From Iningainema tapete BLCC-T55 (GTDB lineage: Bacteria > Cyanobacteriota > Cyanobacteriia > Cyanobacteriales > Nostocaceae), in assembly GCF_014698965.1 (NCBI RefSeq), contig NZ_JACXAE010000083.1:1-64000 (forward strand): a stretch of DNA of 64,000 nucleotides, given 5' to 3'. The notes under the pieces are model-generated. The model searched no databases and was not told where the DNA came from. It saw only the letters and a program-made list of their open reading frames with translations. Shown here in pieces: positions 10,750 through 19,745 of the stretch. Numbering within the stretch: position 1 is the stretch's first letter; each line of letters opens with the position of its first letter. The translations under genes and the position numbers were made by a program.

Positions 10750-12948
10750 TCAACTGACTTTAGAAAGTGAGTCTTGCACTATTGCAGGCGTCAAAACTTG
10801 CGGTAAGATTAAAGGCTGTTGCTCCAAGCCTGTAGGATAAAAAACGTAGAGCGGTACACCACTCCTGCCAAATTTGCTCAGCGCTTCTGTAATATTAGGA
10901 TTCCGGTTTGTCCAATCGGCTTTAATTAAAGTCACACCTTTGTCTTGAAAAGCTGCCATCACCTCTGGCTGACTCAGCGCCACTCGCTCATTCACCAAGC
11001 AAGTGATACACCAAGAAGCAGTAAAATTGATGAACACTGGCTGACGAGATGAGCGTAGACTTTCCAGTTGCTCTACAGTATAAGGTTTCCACAGTGTCTG
11101 ACTAGCAGAATTCGTGGAACCCGGCTCGGCAACTGGAGTTGGGTTTTGAACTAGCCCAGTCAGCGTTACTGCTAGGGCAACTGCTACTAATGAGCCAACC
11201 AACCCGAATCGCCGCCAAAACTGGCGCGACATCTGAGTTTTTTGATGCAGCCAAGCGGCAAAACCAATTAGAATCATACCACCTAGTGCAACTGCTAGTC
11301 CATCAGTTCCCGCCTGTAGTGTCAACACCCACACTAACCAAGCACTGGCTGCGTACATGGGAAATGCGAGAATTTGTTGGAAGGTTTCCATCCACGCTCC
11401 TGGTTTGGGAAGGAAACGTCGCAACGCTGTAGTAAAGCTCAGCAGTAGATATGGTAATGCTAACCCGAATCCTAGTGTCATGAGTATGGCGATCGCTACA
11501 GCAGCCGGTTGTGTCAGTGCCACACTCACCGCCGTTGCCATAAATGGAGCAGTACAAGGAGTTGCCATCACAGTTGTCAGCACTCCCGTGAAGAATTCCC
11601 CTGCATAACCTGAGCGCGATGTCAAGCTATGCCCTACTCCCATAATCGATGCCCCAACCACAAACACACCCGATAAGCTCAAGCCAACGGCAAACAAAAC
11701 ATATGCCATCAACAGTACAAACATCGGTGACTGAAGTTGGAAACCCCAACCAATCTGCTGCCCCAATCCCCGTAAAATCAGCAAAACCCCTGCCACCAAA
11801 GCAAAACTTACCAATACTCCGGCGGTAAAAACTAAACCCTGTAACCGGGTTTGCCTGATGCTGTGCTGCCCCTGCTGAGCAATATTCAGTGCCTTGAGCG
11901 ATAACACTGGAAACACACAAGGCATGAGGTTGAGGACAATTCCTCCCACTAGAGCCAATATTAAAGCTTGCCAGATTGGGGAATCTGTTGTTTGGGCGGT
12001 AAGATTGGAGTTAGAAGCTGCTTTAGGTTTGGCTTGAATTGTAAATGCTTGAGTAGCGGTTTTAGAGTCGAGCTTCTCTCTTACCACTAGCACACCTTCA
12101 ACAATGTTTGCCGTTTCCTGATAGCCTCTCTCTATTTTGAGAGTGATGCCATCACTGCTAATTTTCAGATTTTGTGGTGCGGCATTCTGGATTATACCAT
12201 CTTTTTCAGGGAAGAACTGCACTTGTTCAATTTGCCCTGCTTGCAAAGAAGGCGCATTTACATACAGCGTTAAATCTTTTTCATCTAGGGTAAATGAAGT
12301 TTGCCATGGAGTTGGTTGGGGCAACGCCTGACGAGTGCGGGAGAAAGCCTCTGCCCAATTTGAATCTTTCGCCGGAGCGTTTGCATTTACTGGCATTGTC
12401 AATGTTGACGTTACTTGCTCTGGAATGCACTCCTCTTTACAGACTAATATATCTGCTTTGGCGCGGAGCGTAACTGGATTAGTAGGTAGTGAGGTATTGG
12501 AATTGATTTCAGTTAAAAGATATACTTCGTCTTTGTAACCGAAATTCATTAAAGGACCTACTGGTAATCGCTCAGGGTATGGAAATACTAGTTCTCCCGC
12601 ATTAACTCCTTGAGTTCGTGTCCATTGAATCTTCGGTGCTGCTCCCGAATCGCCAGGATTTTTCCAGTATATATGCCAGCCCGGACGAATTTTGATTTGC
12701 AATGCTACCCACAATGGAGTACCAGGCTGAATCGTTTTTACCTCACTAACAAGCTGCCCCTGCACATTACTACTTTTGGTGGATGCCGCCCAGGCAACAT
12801 CCATGCTGATTGTACACCAAGCGATCGCCACCGCTACGATCCATGTGAGCGATTGCGCGAAGCGCAGTGGGCTAAAGCCCAATCGCGTCACTAACTTGTT
12901 TAAACAAACTTTGTTAGCTGCTAATATTTTCCCACCTTGTAAAGTCAT
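10750..12948 (-). CDS. DsbD/ScsB-type thiol:disulfide interchange protein
   Basis: A 732-residue protein carrying electrons across the cytoplasmic membrane. A signal segment (about 33-53) is followed by a DsbD-alpha-like beta domain with CKEECIPEQ, as in ScsB/DsbD N-domains. A multi-spanning CcdA-like core comes next, with its two reactive cysteines in NLMPCVFPVLSLKAL and ATPCTAPFMATA. A C-terminal thioredoxin domain has the redox site FTASWCITCLVNE and cis-Pro in SGVPLYV. All three cysteine pairs appear to be present. It is the first gene of a two-gene operon with the secreted redoxin, a plausible electron acceptor. Confidence 0.9.
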   Translation of the reverse strand: MTLQGGKILAANKVCLNKLVTRLGFSPLRFAQSLTWIVAVAIAWCTISMDVAWAASTKSSNVQGQLVSEVKTIQPGTPLWVALQIKIRPGWHIYWKNPGDSGAAPKIQWTRTQGVNAGELVFPYPERLPVGPLMNFGYKDEVYLLTEINSNTSLPTNPVTLRAKADILVCKEECIPEQVTSTLTMPVNANAPAKDSNWAEAFSRTRQALPQPTPWQTSFTLDEKDLTLYVNAPSLQAGQIEQVQFFPEKDGIIQNAAPQNLKISSDGITLKIERGYQETANIVEGVLVVREKLDSKTATQAFTIQAKPKAASNSNLTAQTTDSPIWQALILALVGGIVLNLMPCVFPVLSLKALNIAQQGQHSIRQTRLQGLVFTAGVLVSFALVAGVLLILRGLGQQIGWGFQLQSPMFVLLMAYVLFAVGLSLSGVFVVGASIMGVGHSLTSRSGYAGEFFTGVLTTVMATPCTAPFMATAVSVALTQPAAVAIAILMTLGFGLALPYLLLSFTTALRRFLPKPGAWMETFQQILAFPMYAASAWLVWVLTLQAGTDGLAVALGGMILIGFAAWLHQKTQMSRQFWRRFGLVGSLVAVALAVTLTGLVQNPTPVAEPGSTNSASQTLWKPYTVEQLESLRSSRQPVFINFTASWCITCLVNERVALSQPEVMAAFQDKGVTLIKADWTNRNPNITEALSKFGRSGVPLYVFYPTGLEQQPLILPQVLTPAIVQDSLSKVS

Positions 12949-13046
12949 AGTGCCGCTACTTGGGTTGAGAAGGCGCTATTTACCAATCACAAACCAAGTA
13001 TAAGCTGTGAATGTGACAAAAAAATGACAAGACAAATATTTGACAG

Positions 13047-13916
13047 ATGTATTTACCAGCAAAACAGCCTTCCGCTCAACAAACATACCATTGGCTCTTG
13101 TTTTTGGCATCATCACTTAAACAAGAAAATGCCAAAGAGTTTTTAATTGAAAGAATGCAGCCTTATTGGTTACAAACTCCTCAACAAAAGTGTTTATATC
13201 AAATTAGTGTGGGGCTAATTACTGGGCTGCTGATTGGGTTGATTTATGGGTTGACTACGGGATGGATTGGGGCAGGTATTGGGGGAGTAAGTTATGGGCT
13301 AATTTTAGGATTTACTCAAAAAATCTATCCGATTGTCAGTCTTAAATTTTCAATTGAATACGCCAAAGTTCGGTTGTTTGAATCGGTGTTGTCAGGATTG
13401 TGGTGGGGGCTAGTTTATGGTGTGATTGATGCGTTAATCTGTGGCTTAATTTGGGGAGTCTCTGAGGGTATTTGGGGAATGATTCAGGTGGTGATTTGGG
13501 GGTTGGTAGAAGGGTTAATTTGGGGAGTATTTGTTCCGGAATTTAAACAAACAACTGTGAGCAATCAAGGGATTAGAGAGTCAGCCAAAAATGCTGTAAT
13601 TTTTACGCTTATTGGGGGCGTAGCTTGGTTGCTACTTTATGTAATGGTACTTATAGCGGTGGATAAACATGACGAATTTAACTCTTTACTACTCGATGGA
13701 ATTAGTTCTGGGTTGTTTTTTGGTATCTATGTTGGGGGTTTAGCTTGTTTACAGCATTTCATTCTACGCTTGATTCTGTGGTGGAATGGCTATATCCCCT
13801 GGAACTATGGTAAGTTCCTTGACTATGCTACTGAGCAGGGATTTTTGGAACGAGAGGGTGGATACCGATTCAAACACTCTTGGTTGCAAGAGCATTTTGT
13901 TTCTCTTTGCGAGTAG
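13047..13916 (+). CDS. Membrane protein resembling the detached C-terminus of NACHT-NTPase proteins
   Basis: 289 residues. The opening TYHWLLFLASSLKQ...EFLIERMQPYWLQT is the phrase that precedes the membrane part of many cyanobacterial NACHT NTPases, and the ending GYRFKHSWLQEHF is how those proteins finish. In between lie six to eight Gly-rich hydrophobic segments (GLITGLLIGLIYGLTTG and similar). No P-loop is present. An in-frame TGA stands two codons before the ATG, so no NTPase domain is joined at present. It may be a remnant of a larger NACHT gene or a free-standing membrane module; no Shine-Dalgarno sequence is evident. Confidence 0.55.
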   Translation: MYLPAKQPSAQQTYHWLLFLASSLKQENAKEFLIERMQPYWLQTPQQKCLYQISVGLITGLLIGLIYGLTTGWIGAGIGGVSYGLILGFTQKIYPIVSLKFSIEYAKVRLFESVLSGLWWGLVYGVIDALICGLIWGVSEGIWGMIQVVIWGLVEGLIWGVFVPEFKQTTVSNQGIRESAKNAVIFTLIGGVAWLLLYVMVLIAVDKHDEFNSLLLDGISSGLFFGIYVGGLACLQHFILRLILWWNGYIPWNYGKFLDYATEQGFLEREGGYRFKHSWLQEHFVSLCE

Positions 13917-14018
13917 GATGTAGGCTTCTACCAGATCAAGCTATCGTTTGTTACTATATGGTAGTTGTCTCCTCCTGGGAGCAAGCGCAGAGGTTTCCAC
14001 ACTCAAGGGAGTTTTTAG

Positions 14019-14246
14019 ATGAAAACAGTTGACAAGAATCAATTAAAAGCTGATTTACTAGAACTTTTGCAACTTGTATTAGAAGGTGAAGAAATTTTAG
14101 TTACTGATGGAAGTAAACCAATTGTGAGAATTTCCCAGTATGAAAAAACTCTTGCAACCGAAGAATTATTTAAGAATATGCGGGGTAAAGTCAAGTATTT
14201 TGAAGATTTAACTACCCCAACCACTGAAGAATGGCAGGAAGTATAA
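14019..14246 (+). CDS. Phd/YefM-type antitoxin
   Basis: A 75-residue protein with the Phd-like N-terminal DNA-binding fold: MKTVDKNQLKADLLELLQLVLEGEEILVTDGSKPIVRI. The hydrophilic, acidic C-terminus would wrap the toxin. The last 16 bp overlap the start of the downstream PIN-domain gene, typical of a coupled type II toxin-antitoxin operon in which antitoxin is made first. It is probably autoregulatory together with its toxin. Confidence 0.85.
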   Translation: MKTVDKNQLKADLLELLQLVLEGEEILVTDGSKPIVRISQYEKTLATEELFKNMRGKVKYFEDLTTPTTEEWQEV

Positions 14247-14635
14247 AAATTGTCCTTGACACCTGCGCTCTAATCTGGTGGAGTCTAGATCCAGACAAAC
14301 TTTCTCAAAGGGCGAGAGAAGCTTGTTATCAGATGGAACAGGAAAAGAATGGTTTAGTTCCATCAACAGCAATCTGGGAAATAGCTATCAAGATCAAAAA
14401 TCATAAATTAGATTTAGGGGTAGATCTTGATGACTATATCGCAACTCTCAAACAGTCCAATGTTATCCGTATTATCCCAATTGATGAAGAAATTTGGCTC
14501 GCAAGTGTCAAATTAGAATGGGAACACCGAGATCCAGCAGATAGAGTAGTTGTAGCAGTTGCCAAAAAAAATCAAGCTGCCATTATTACAGCAGATCAAA
14601 AAATAGCTAGCTTCTACTCTTTTGTAATTTGGTAA
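14231..14635 (+). CDS. vapC: VapC-type PIN-domain toxin (ribonuclease)
   Basis: 134 residues. Acidic PIN residues are visible in VLDTCALIWW (first Asp), AIWEIAIK (Glu) and the diagnostic HRDPADRVVVAVA near the C-terminus, followed by IITADQKIASF (last Asp). The Mg-dependent site therefore looks complete, and the protein should be an RNase held inactive by the upstream Phd-like antitoxin. The start overlaps the antitoxin by 16 bp. Confidence 0.88.
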   Translation: MAGSIKIVLDTCALIWWSLDPDKLSQRAREACYQMEQEKNGLVPSTAIWEIAIKIKNHKLDLGVDLDDYIATLKQSNVIRIIPIDEEIWLASVKLEWEHRDPADRVVVAVAKKNQAAIITADQKIASFYSFVIW

Positions 14636-14652
14636 ATTAAAATTACTGTTGT

Positions 14653-15354
14653 ATGACGACTCAACCCTATCAACCACTACTCCTTCGCATTTTGCATGGA
14701 CTTAATGGTCTTTTTCTGATTGCTGCAATTTTGACGGCTTTGTGGACTTACGATACCTACGATGGACGATGGGGAAGAATTCCGCTGCCCTCGGTAAGAG
14801 AAATTGAAGGTATACACGGAACCTTTGGACTGTACACTTTGCTGATTTTTCCTGCGTTTGTATTATACTCATTCCATCGGGGGCACAAGCGGCTGATTCA
14901 GCCTGATTCGTTTGCTAAATTGGCTCAGGTTGGCAAACCCATTTGGTGGTACACATTAAACCGTTTTACCAATACGTTTGCTCTTGTGGCGTTAACGTTT
15001 GCGCTATTTAGTGGCAAGATGATGGATGAACAATGGTTGCCAAAGGGGGAATTAAATCATGGCTGGTACTATGCTCACCTAATAGCATGGGTGATTATGG
15101 TGATGGCGATCGCCCTTCACCTTTTGATGAATGCCAAGGTTGGGGGAGCACCGCTACTACTATCCATGCTCAATTGGCAATTTCGTGACAAAGATAGTCC
15201 TACTTTTTGGTTTGCTCATTTCTCCAATTGGTGGTTGAGTTTTCGACAGGGTTCCAAGTCAAACTGGTTTCGCTCCATGTCTACTTTGATGGTGCTGGAA
15301 TTAGTTATTCTAATTAGCCTTGCCGCTGCCTGGATTGTTCCACTATTTAATTAA
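14653..15354 (+). CDS. Cytochrome b561/b6-type membrane protein
   Basis: 233 residues with about four transmembrane helices and paired histidines suited to haem ligation: LLRILHGLNGLF near the N-terminus, EGIHGTFGLYTLL in the second helix, and AHLIAWVIMVMAIALHLLMNAK later. Cyanobacterial databases name relatives cytochrome b/b6-domain proteins. It probably transfers electrons within the membrane; the partner is unknown. It starts 17 bp after vapC and is followed by the TetR gene on the same strand. Confidence 0.7.
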   Translation: MTTQPYQPLLLRILHGLNGLFLIAAILTALWTYDTYDGRWGRIPLPSVREIEGIHGTFGLYTLLIFPAFVLYSFHRGHKRLIQPDSFAKLAQVGKPIWWYTLNRFTNTFALVALTFALFSGKMMDEQWLPKGELNHGWYYAHLIAWVIMVMAIALHLLMNAKVGGAPLLLSMLNWQFRDKDSPTFWFAHFSNWWLSFRQGSKSNWFRSMSTLMVLELVILISLAAAWIVPLFN

Positions 15355-15408
15355 GAAGGCAGCTATGTATAGCCACTGATATCTTGACAACCCACCAAAA
15401 TGATATTA

Positions 15409-15423
15409 CGTTATTAAATAACG
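15409..15423. promoter_or_regulatory. Palindromic operator candidate upstream of the TetR gene
   Basis: CGTTATTAAATAACG is a perfect 15-bp palindrome, followed at once by AACGAGCGTT, a second short inverted repeat. A TTGACA hexamer stands at 15384-15389, so a repressor bound here would cover the region downstream of the -35 element. Position and symmetry fit an autoregulatory TetR site, but the promoter's -10 is not clear. Confidence 0.45.
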
Positions 15424-15450
15424 AGCGTTCGATATAAATTAGCCTAAGTT

Positions 15451-16026
15451 ATGCCTAAGATTGTAGATCATGACCTATACCGTAAAGAATTGCTCAGAAA
15501 ATGCTTTGATTTATTTGCCCAGAAGAGTTATGGTTCGGTGACTATGCGGCAAATAGCAGACGGTTTAGAAGTTTCCACTGGGACGTTGTATCACTATTTT
15601 CCCAGCAAAAAAGCATTGTTTGAGCAAATGGTAGAGGAAATAGCTCGGCTAGATATACTAATGGCGGCGGCGGAGTTGGAAGGTAAGCAAACGCTGCAAG
15701 AGCGTGTGGAAGCGTTGGGGAGATTGCTGGAGAAAAAGGAGGATTACTTTATTAAACAAACAAGTCTTTGGGTTGACTTTTGTCAGCATGAAGACTTTCA
15801 GGAAATGCAGAGTCATGGTGTATTTAAGCGTGCTTGTGAGCGATATCAGCAAGCAGTCTATGATTTTTTGGGTATTCAAGACCCAGTGGTCGCCTCTTTT
15901 ATATTAACTGTGATTGATGGCTTAATTATAGAGAGATTATGGGGTAATGAAATGGTTTCTTTTCGCGAGCAATGTGCTTTGTTAGGCAATATGCTAACCG
16001 TATATTTACAGAAAGGAACTAAATAG
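15451..16026 (+). CDS. TetR/AcrR-family transcriptional regulator
   Basis: 191 residues with the TetR N-terminal helix-turn-helix: LLRKCFDLFAQKSYGSVTM, then RQIADGLEVSTGTLYHYFPSKKALF. The C-terminal half is all-helical and would bind a ligand. The stop codon is one base before the start of the ruined membrane-fusion gene. TetR genes beside DevB-type exporter genes are common in cyanobacteria, so the original target was probably that exporter; with the exporter destroyed, it may now control only itself. Confidence 0.88.
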   Translation: MPKIVDHDLYRKELLRKCFDLFAQKSYGSVTMRQIADGLEVSTGTLYHYFPSKKALFEQMVEEIARLDILMAAAELEGKQTLQERVEALGRLLEKKEDYFIKQTSLWVDFCQHEDFQEMQSHGVFKRACERYQQAVYDFLGIQDPVVASFILTVIDGLIIERLWGNEMVSFREQCALLGNMLTVYLQKGTK

Positions 16027-16661
16027 ATGAATTTTGAATTTTTATCTAAACCTGGAAATATACGGTTGATTGGGCTTGTTGTTGCTGCAACTGCGATCGC
16101 CAGCGGAATAATTCTTTATAGCTTTTCTCATAAGATCACCAGTCATTCAACCGTACCAATGCCAACTAAACCAACGGTAAAAAAAGTAACTGCCTTAGGA
16201 AGACTGGAGCCAGAAGCAGAGGTAATTCGCTTGTCTGCGCCTCTGGCTTTGGATGGCGATGTCTGGCGACAAGCCGCTCCGCGTCTACGCATCTCTCAAA
16301 TACTAGTAAAAGAAGGCTCTCGTGTCAAAGCAGGACAAGTTTTGGCAATTTTGGACTCTCCTAAAAGATTGCAAGACGCTTTACAACAAGCACAAAAACA
16401 GATGATTGTTGCCCAAGCCAAACTTGCTCCGGTGAAGGCAGGAGCAAAAACAGGAGAAATTCAAGCACAACAATCAACCATCACCCGCTTGCAGGCGGAG
16501 TTAACAGGTGAAATTAAAACGAGAAATGCGGCGATTGCTCGTTGGCAATCTGAAGCAAATAACGCGCTTTGCTGAATATAACCGCTTTCAACAGTTATAA
16601 GCTGTTGCGCAGCTTGATTGTATAATATAATGTTAAATAAATAGCCTATGAGTGACCACCT

Positions 16662-17809
16662 ATGCCAGCCAAAAACCATCTTTCTCAAGAGCAGAGAGAA
16701 CGACTACTGAAAACATTAAAAGAGCATGACAATCCTTACGTAAGAGAGAAAATTCTGATTTTATTATTGATGAATGATGGAAAAACTTATCAAGAAATTA
16801 GTGAATTTTTAGATATTGCATATCCCACGGTAGCTTATTGGGCAGTTCACGGCGACCCAGATAATCTAGAAAGTTTTTTAGATGGAAGAAGAGAAGGTAA
16901 CTTCCGTAAAGTTACTAAAGAATATGAAGATTTACTATTAGAAGTAATTGAAAAAGAACCGACAGAATATGGATATGAATTTGGTCGGTGGACTGCAGCA
17001 AGGCTAGCAACACATCTGGAAAAAATAACCGGAATTAAGTTAAGTGGCTCTCAAGTCAGAAGAATATTAGAGCGAAAAAAGTACGTTTACCTTTGGGCAA
17101 AGTATAGCCTAGAGGATAAACAGAATCCGGAAAAACGTAAAGCGTTTAAAGAAAAGCTATCGGAATATTTAAAAATTACTAAAGAAAGTCCAGAGCGTTT
17201 ACAGGTATGGTTTTGGGTAAAGTCTGCCGGGAAGAGAATCTTCCCGGCGAGCTTTACGATGAAAGCGGATTTAGTTTAAGAGTGATAAGAAGAAAAAATT
17301 GGGGTCGGAAAGGTACACGAAAAAAAGTGACAGGACAAAGGAGTAATGGAAGAGTAAATATCATGGGTGGTTTACGTTATCATGATAAAAAAAGAATTAA
17401 TTTTGTTATCAAAAAAGGCAATGCAGATGTATTTTATGAACAGATAAAAGCGTTGAATAGTTTTCTATTAGAAGAATGGATAGAGCAAGGAAATACATGT
17501 GATAGTTTTTATGAAAATTCTGCTAAAATAGTTATTATTCTAGATAATGCCAGTTTCCATAAACGAAAAGATATTTTAGATAAAATTGAGTCGGAAATGC
17601 CAAATATTATTCTGGAGTTTTTACCAGAATATAGTCCAGATTATAATTTAATTGAATTAGTTTGGCATTCAGCAAAAGAATATATCGCTCATAGATTGTT
17701 CGAGTCAGTATCACAGCTAGAAGAGTTGTTAATTCGATTGCTAAATGAAGGTGGTCTTATTATTAAATGGGGGCGAAAGATTAAAAATAAAGGTAATGCA
17801 GTTTATTAA
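16662..17809 (+). pseudogene. IS630-family DDE transposase, frameshifted
   Basis: The first frame (16662-17279) encodes the N-terminal helix-turn-helix region (KTYQEISEFLDIAYPTVAYW) and a second DNA-binding domain ending ERLQVWFW. The second frame (to 17809) carries the catalytic core: DESGFSLRV, IILDNASFHKRK and EYSPDYNLIELVWHSAKE, the three acidic residues of the DDE triad. In intact relatives VWFW runs straight into DESGF; here a 41-bp palindrome (17217-17257) sits exactly between them and shifts the frame. Without it the gene would be one open frame, so this copy is probably inactive unless rescued by frameshifting. Confidence 0.88.
17217..17257. repeat. 41-bp palindromic insertion inside the transposase gene
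   Basis: The segment begins GTAAAG and ends CTTTAC; the arms GCCGGGAAGA and TCTTCCCGGC are exact complements, with only three mismatched positions between arm segments and a three-base centre. It lies precisely between the codons for VWFW and DESGF. A hairpin of about 19 bp would form in RNA or single-stranded DNA. It resembles the small dispersed hairpin repeats described in Nostoc-type genomes, but family membership was not tested. Confidence 0.8.
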
Positions 17810-18291
17810 ATTTAGCTGCGCAACAGCTTATCAACAGGGAGCAATTTCTGCTTCTAATTTAGATAGCAAACGATTAGTTGCGGAAACAGCACAAGCACAG
17901 CTTGAACAAGCAAAATCAGCACAAAAAAGAACAGTAGAAACACTGAAAGCACAACTGAGCGAAGCCAAGGCAACCTTAAATAGGATTGCCGAAGTTCGTC
18001 CTGTGGATGTTCAAGCTGCACAAGCTGAAGTATGAAATGCTACATTGGCAATCCAACGAGCAAAAACCGACTTAGAACAAGCTTATATCAAAGCACCAAC
18101 GAACGGGCAAATTCTTAAGGTACACGCGCACAGGAGAAAAAATTGATGCCGATGGTATTGCAGATTTAGCCCAGAATGACCAGATGGTAGCAGTAGCAGA
18201 AGTTTATCAAACTGATATTGGTAAAGTCAAACCCGGTCAACAAGCAGTAATTACAGGTCAAGCAATTTCTGGAAAATTGCGAGGAGTCGTT

Positions 18292-18477
18292 TATTTGATT
18301 GGTTTAATTGTCTCGTCATTAGTTCTTTGGGTTTTCGTTTTTTATGAGGGATCGCGTCTCCAAATGAAAAACCTGTGGATTTACATTGCTAGTAATTTGT
18401 TAGGGGGCGTTACGCTTGGGCTACCTCTGTTTCTTTTGATGCGGCAACGAAAGTTGGAAGAAAAAGTTTTTAGCTAA
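18292..18477 (+). pseudogene. 3' fragment of a DUF2834 membrane-protein gene, fused to the adaptor remnant
   Basis: After the membrane-fusion homology stops at GKLRGVV, the open frame continues as LIGLIVSSLVLWVFVFYEG, then MKNLWIYIASNLLGGV and LGLPLFLLMRQRKLEEK. This is the C-terminal part of DUF2834 proteins (about 110 residues, small membrane proteins of unknown function). The N-terminal third of that family is missing. The junction shows that a deletion joined two unrelated genes. Confidence 0.7.
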
Positions 18478-18753
18478 AGGTTACTCAATTATGCTTGGCA
18501 AAACTCCTCTAATTTGGTTTGTAGTTGTAAAAAGAACTTATCCTTGGGCAATGGTAATTACAGTTTGGAGAGTGATTAGCTCTAGCGGAATCAAAAGGCA
18601 CAGAGAAAAAGCTCGTTTCTTTTTGGCTCTAGTCAAGATTGATTTTGCTGGTATTATATCGCTGATGAATGACTTGATAATGTGACTATTTGGTTCAAAA
18701 TATAACTAATATTTAGTGTATAATAACGCGATCAACTGGAGGAAGTTGCACAA

Positions 18754-19377
18754 ATGATCACTACGGAAATTGTTTCTCTCTCGCTGTCGCAAATTGACGA
18801 GGCAAGCGAAATTCTTCAAGATGCATTTAATCAAGGACCGATATTTCGCTACCTAATTCCTGAAGCAGAACAAACAAGAGCAAATTTCCTCAGATGGTTT
18901 TTTAAGAGGGCATTACGCTATAGCCAGCATTACAACCATGTTTATACAACAGCAGGGAACTTAAAAGGTGTTGCCGTTTGGCTGCCTCCAGAACGTTCTA
19001 TTGATACAAATATTTTGCAACTTATACCAACTGCGTTGGCACTACCTTTTCAACTTGGTTGGAGTAAGTTGGGACGAGGTATATCGTTATTGTCGGCAAT
19101 TGAAGAACGCCACAAACTTGATATGCCTAGCCCACACTGGTATTTAAGCATCCTGGGTGTAGCACCAGCTTGTCAGGGGCAAGGAGTTGGCAGTTCACTT
19201 TTACAACCCATCCTCAAACGCGCAGATAATGAGGGTTTGCCTTGCTACCTGGAAACTGCCACGCAAAGTGCTGTGCGCTTTTACCAAAGACACGGGTTTG
19301 AAGTTGTATGGACAGGTACCTTCACAGAAGGTAGTCCCTGCCTTTGGACGATGAAGAGAGAAGCATACAGCGATTAA
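18754..19377 (+). CDS. GNAT-family N-acetyltransferase
   Basis: 207 residues. The acetyl-CoA-binding region is clear: YLSILGVAPACQGQGVGSS (motif A with QGQGVG) followed by LPCYLETATQSAVRFYQRHGFEVV (motif B). The N-terminal half contains VAVWLPPE, as in the GNAT branch with large N-terminal regions often found beside regulators. A ribosome binding site, GGAGG, lies at 18738-18742. The substrate cannot be told. A GTAGAGACG-type palindrome lies directly downstream and may end the transcript. Confidence 0.88.
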   Translation: MITTEIVSLSLSQIDEASEILQDAFNQGPIFRYLIPEAEQTRANFLRWFFKRALRYSQHYNHVYTTAGNLKGVAVWLPPERSIDTNILQLIPTALALPFQLGWSKLGRGISLLSAIEERHKLDMPSPHWYLSILGVAPACQGQGVGSSLLQPILKRADNEGLPCYLETATQSAVRFYQRHGFEVVWTGTFTEGSPCLWTMKREAYSD

Positions 19378-19397
19378 AACTACCAATTTCAAACCTT

Positions 19398-19427
19398 TGT
19401 AGAGACGTTGCATACAATGTCTCTACA
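19398..19427. repeat. Dispersed palindrome, GTAGAGACG family
   Basis: Arms TGTAGAGACGTTG and CAATGTCTCTACA pair with one G-T-type mismatch around a four-base centre. It sits 20 bp after the stop of the acetyltransferase gene. Related palindromes occur at 19746-19775 (GTACAGACG version) and 62679-62706. Confidence 0.75.
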
Positions 19428-19526
19428 CAATGGTGATTTTAGCTATTTAGAAATAGCAAGGCGTCAGCTGCAATCTGCCGACCCGGCTGATATCTTTTAA
19501 GTAATATCATTTCGGGAGAATACGCT

Positions 19527-19733
19527 ATGACTATTTGGGTAAACGAGCAAATAGATCCATCTGGGATGATACACGCTTGTATTGCTTGTTGTAATGAATC
19601 CCAAGCCCAAGATTGCCATGAGTCGTTTCAGAAAAATTTGACAGAGGTGCAAAAATCTTGGGGTTGGGTGGCGCGATTGCGGACTGTCAATTCTTGGGAT
19701 GAAGTACCAGTCAATGCCCTAAAGTTGGACTAG
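19527..19733 (+). CDS. Small hypothetical protein, 68 residues
   Basis: A short gene with a good start: GGGAG at 19514-19518 is followed by ATG at 19527. The protein (MTIWVNEQIDPSGMIHAC...) contains the Cys-rich stretch HACIACCNESQAQDCHE and a Trp-rich SWGWVARLRTVNSWDEVP. It has no membrane segment or signal peptide. I do not recognise a family. The cysteines could bind a metal or cofactor, but nothing shows this. A perfect palindrome begins 13 bp after the stop. Confidence 0.6.
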   Translation: MTIWVNEQIDPSGMIHACIACCNESQAQDCHESFQKNLTEVQKSWGWVARLRTVNSWDEVPVNALKLD

Positions 19734-19745
19734 GAGTCAGTATCC

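Larger units (their letters stand above)
16600..17828 (+). mobile_element. IS630-family insertion sequence
   Basis: The ends are inverted: AGCTGTTGCGCAGCT at 16600-16614 and its complement AGCTGCGCAACAGCT at 17814-17828, each flanked by TA, the target duplicated by IS630/Tc1-type elements. Removing the element with one TA restores the reading frame of the membrane-fusion gene around the site. Length is 1229 bp, of which 41 bp are a later palindromic insertion in the transposase gene. The terminal repeats are themselves nearly self-complementary. Confidence 0.9.
16027..18291 (+). pseudogene. HlyD/DevB-type membrane-fusion protein gene, multiply disrupted
   Basis: The N-terminal part is intact: a membrane anchor (about 13-35), LGRLEPEAEVIRLSAP, the lipoyl-like ILVKEGSRVKAGQVLAILD and a coiled coil. 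It then fails in at least five ways: an extra T near 16570 shifts the frame; an IS630 element lies at 16600-17828; a TGA replaces an expected sense codon at 18033-18035; a frame change occurs near 18125; and the 3' end is lost, with homology stopping at ISGKLRGV. Removing the IS rejoins EYNRFQQLYQQGAISASNL, proving one original gene. The permease and ATPase genes expected next (DevC, DevA) are absent. It was the adaptor subunit of an ABC exporter. Confidence 0.88.

Noticed and set aside
10570-12900. Several plus-strand frames over the dsbD gene
   Set aside because: They are shadows of the well-supported minus-strand gene.
18491-18685. 64-codon open frame after the DUF2834 fragment
   Set aside because: No ribosome binding site, no recognised family, and it lies in decayed DNA; not strong enough to call a gene.
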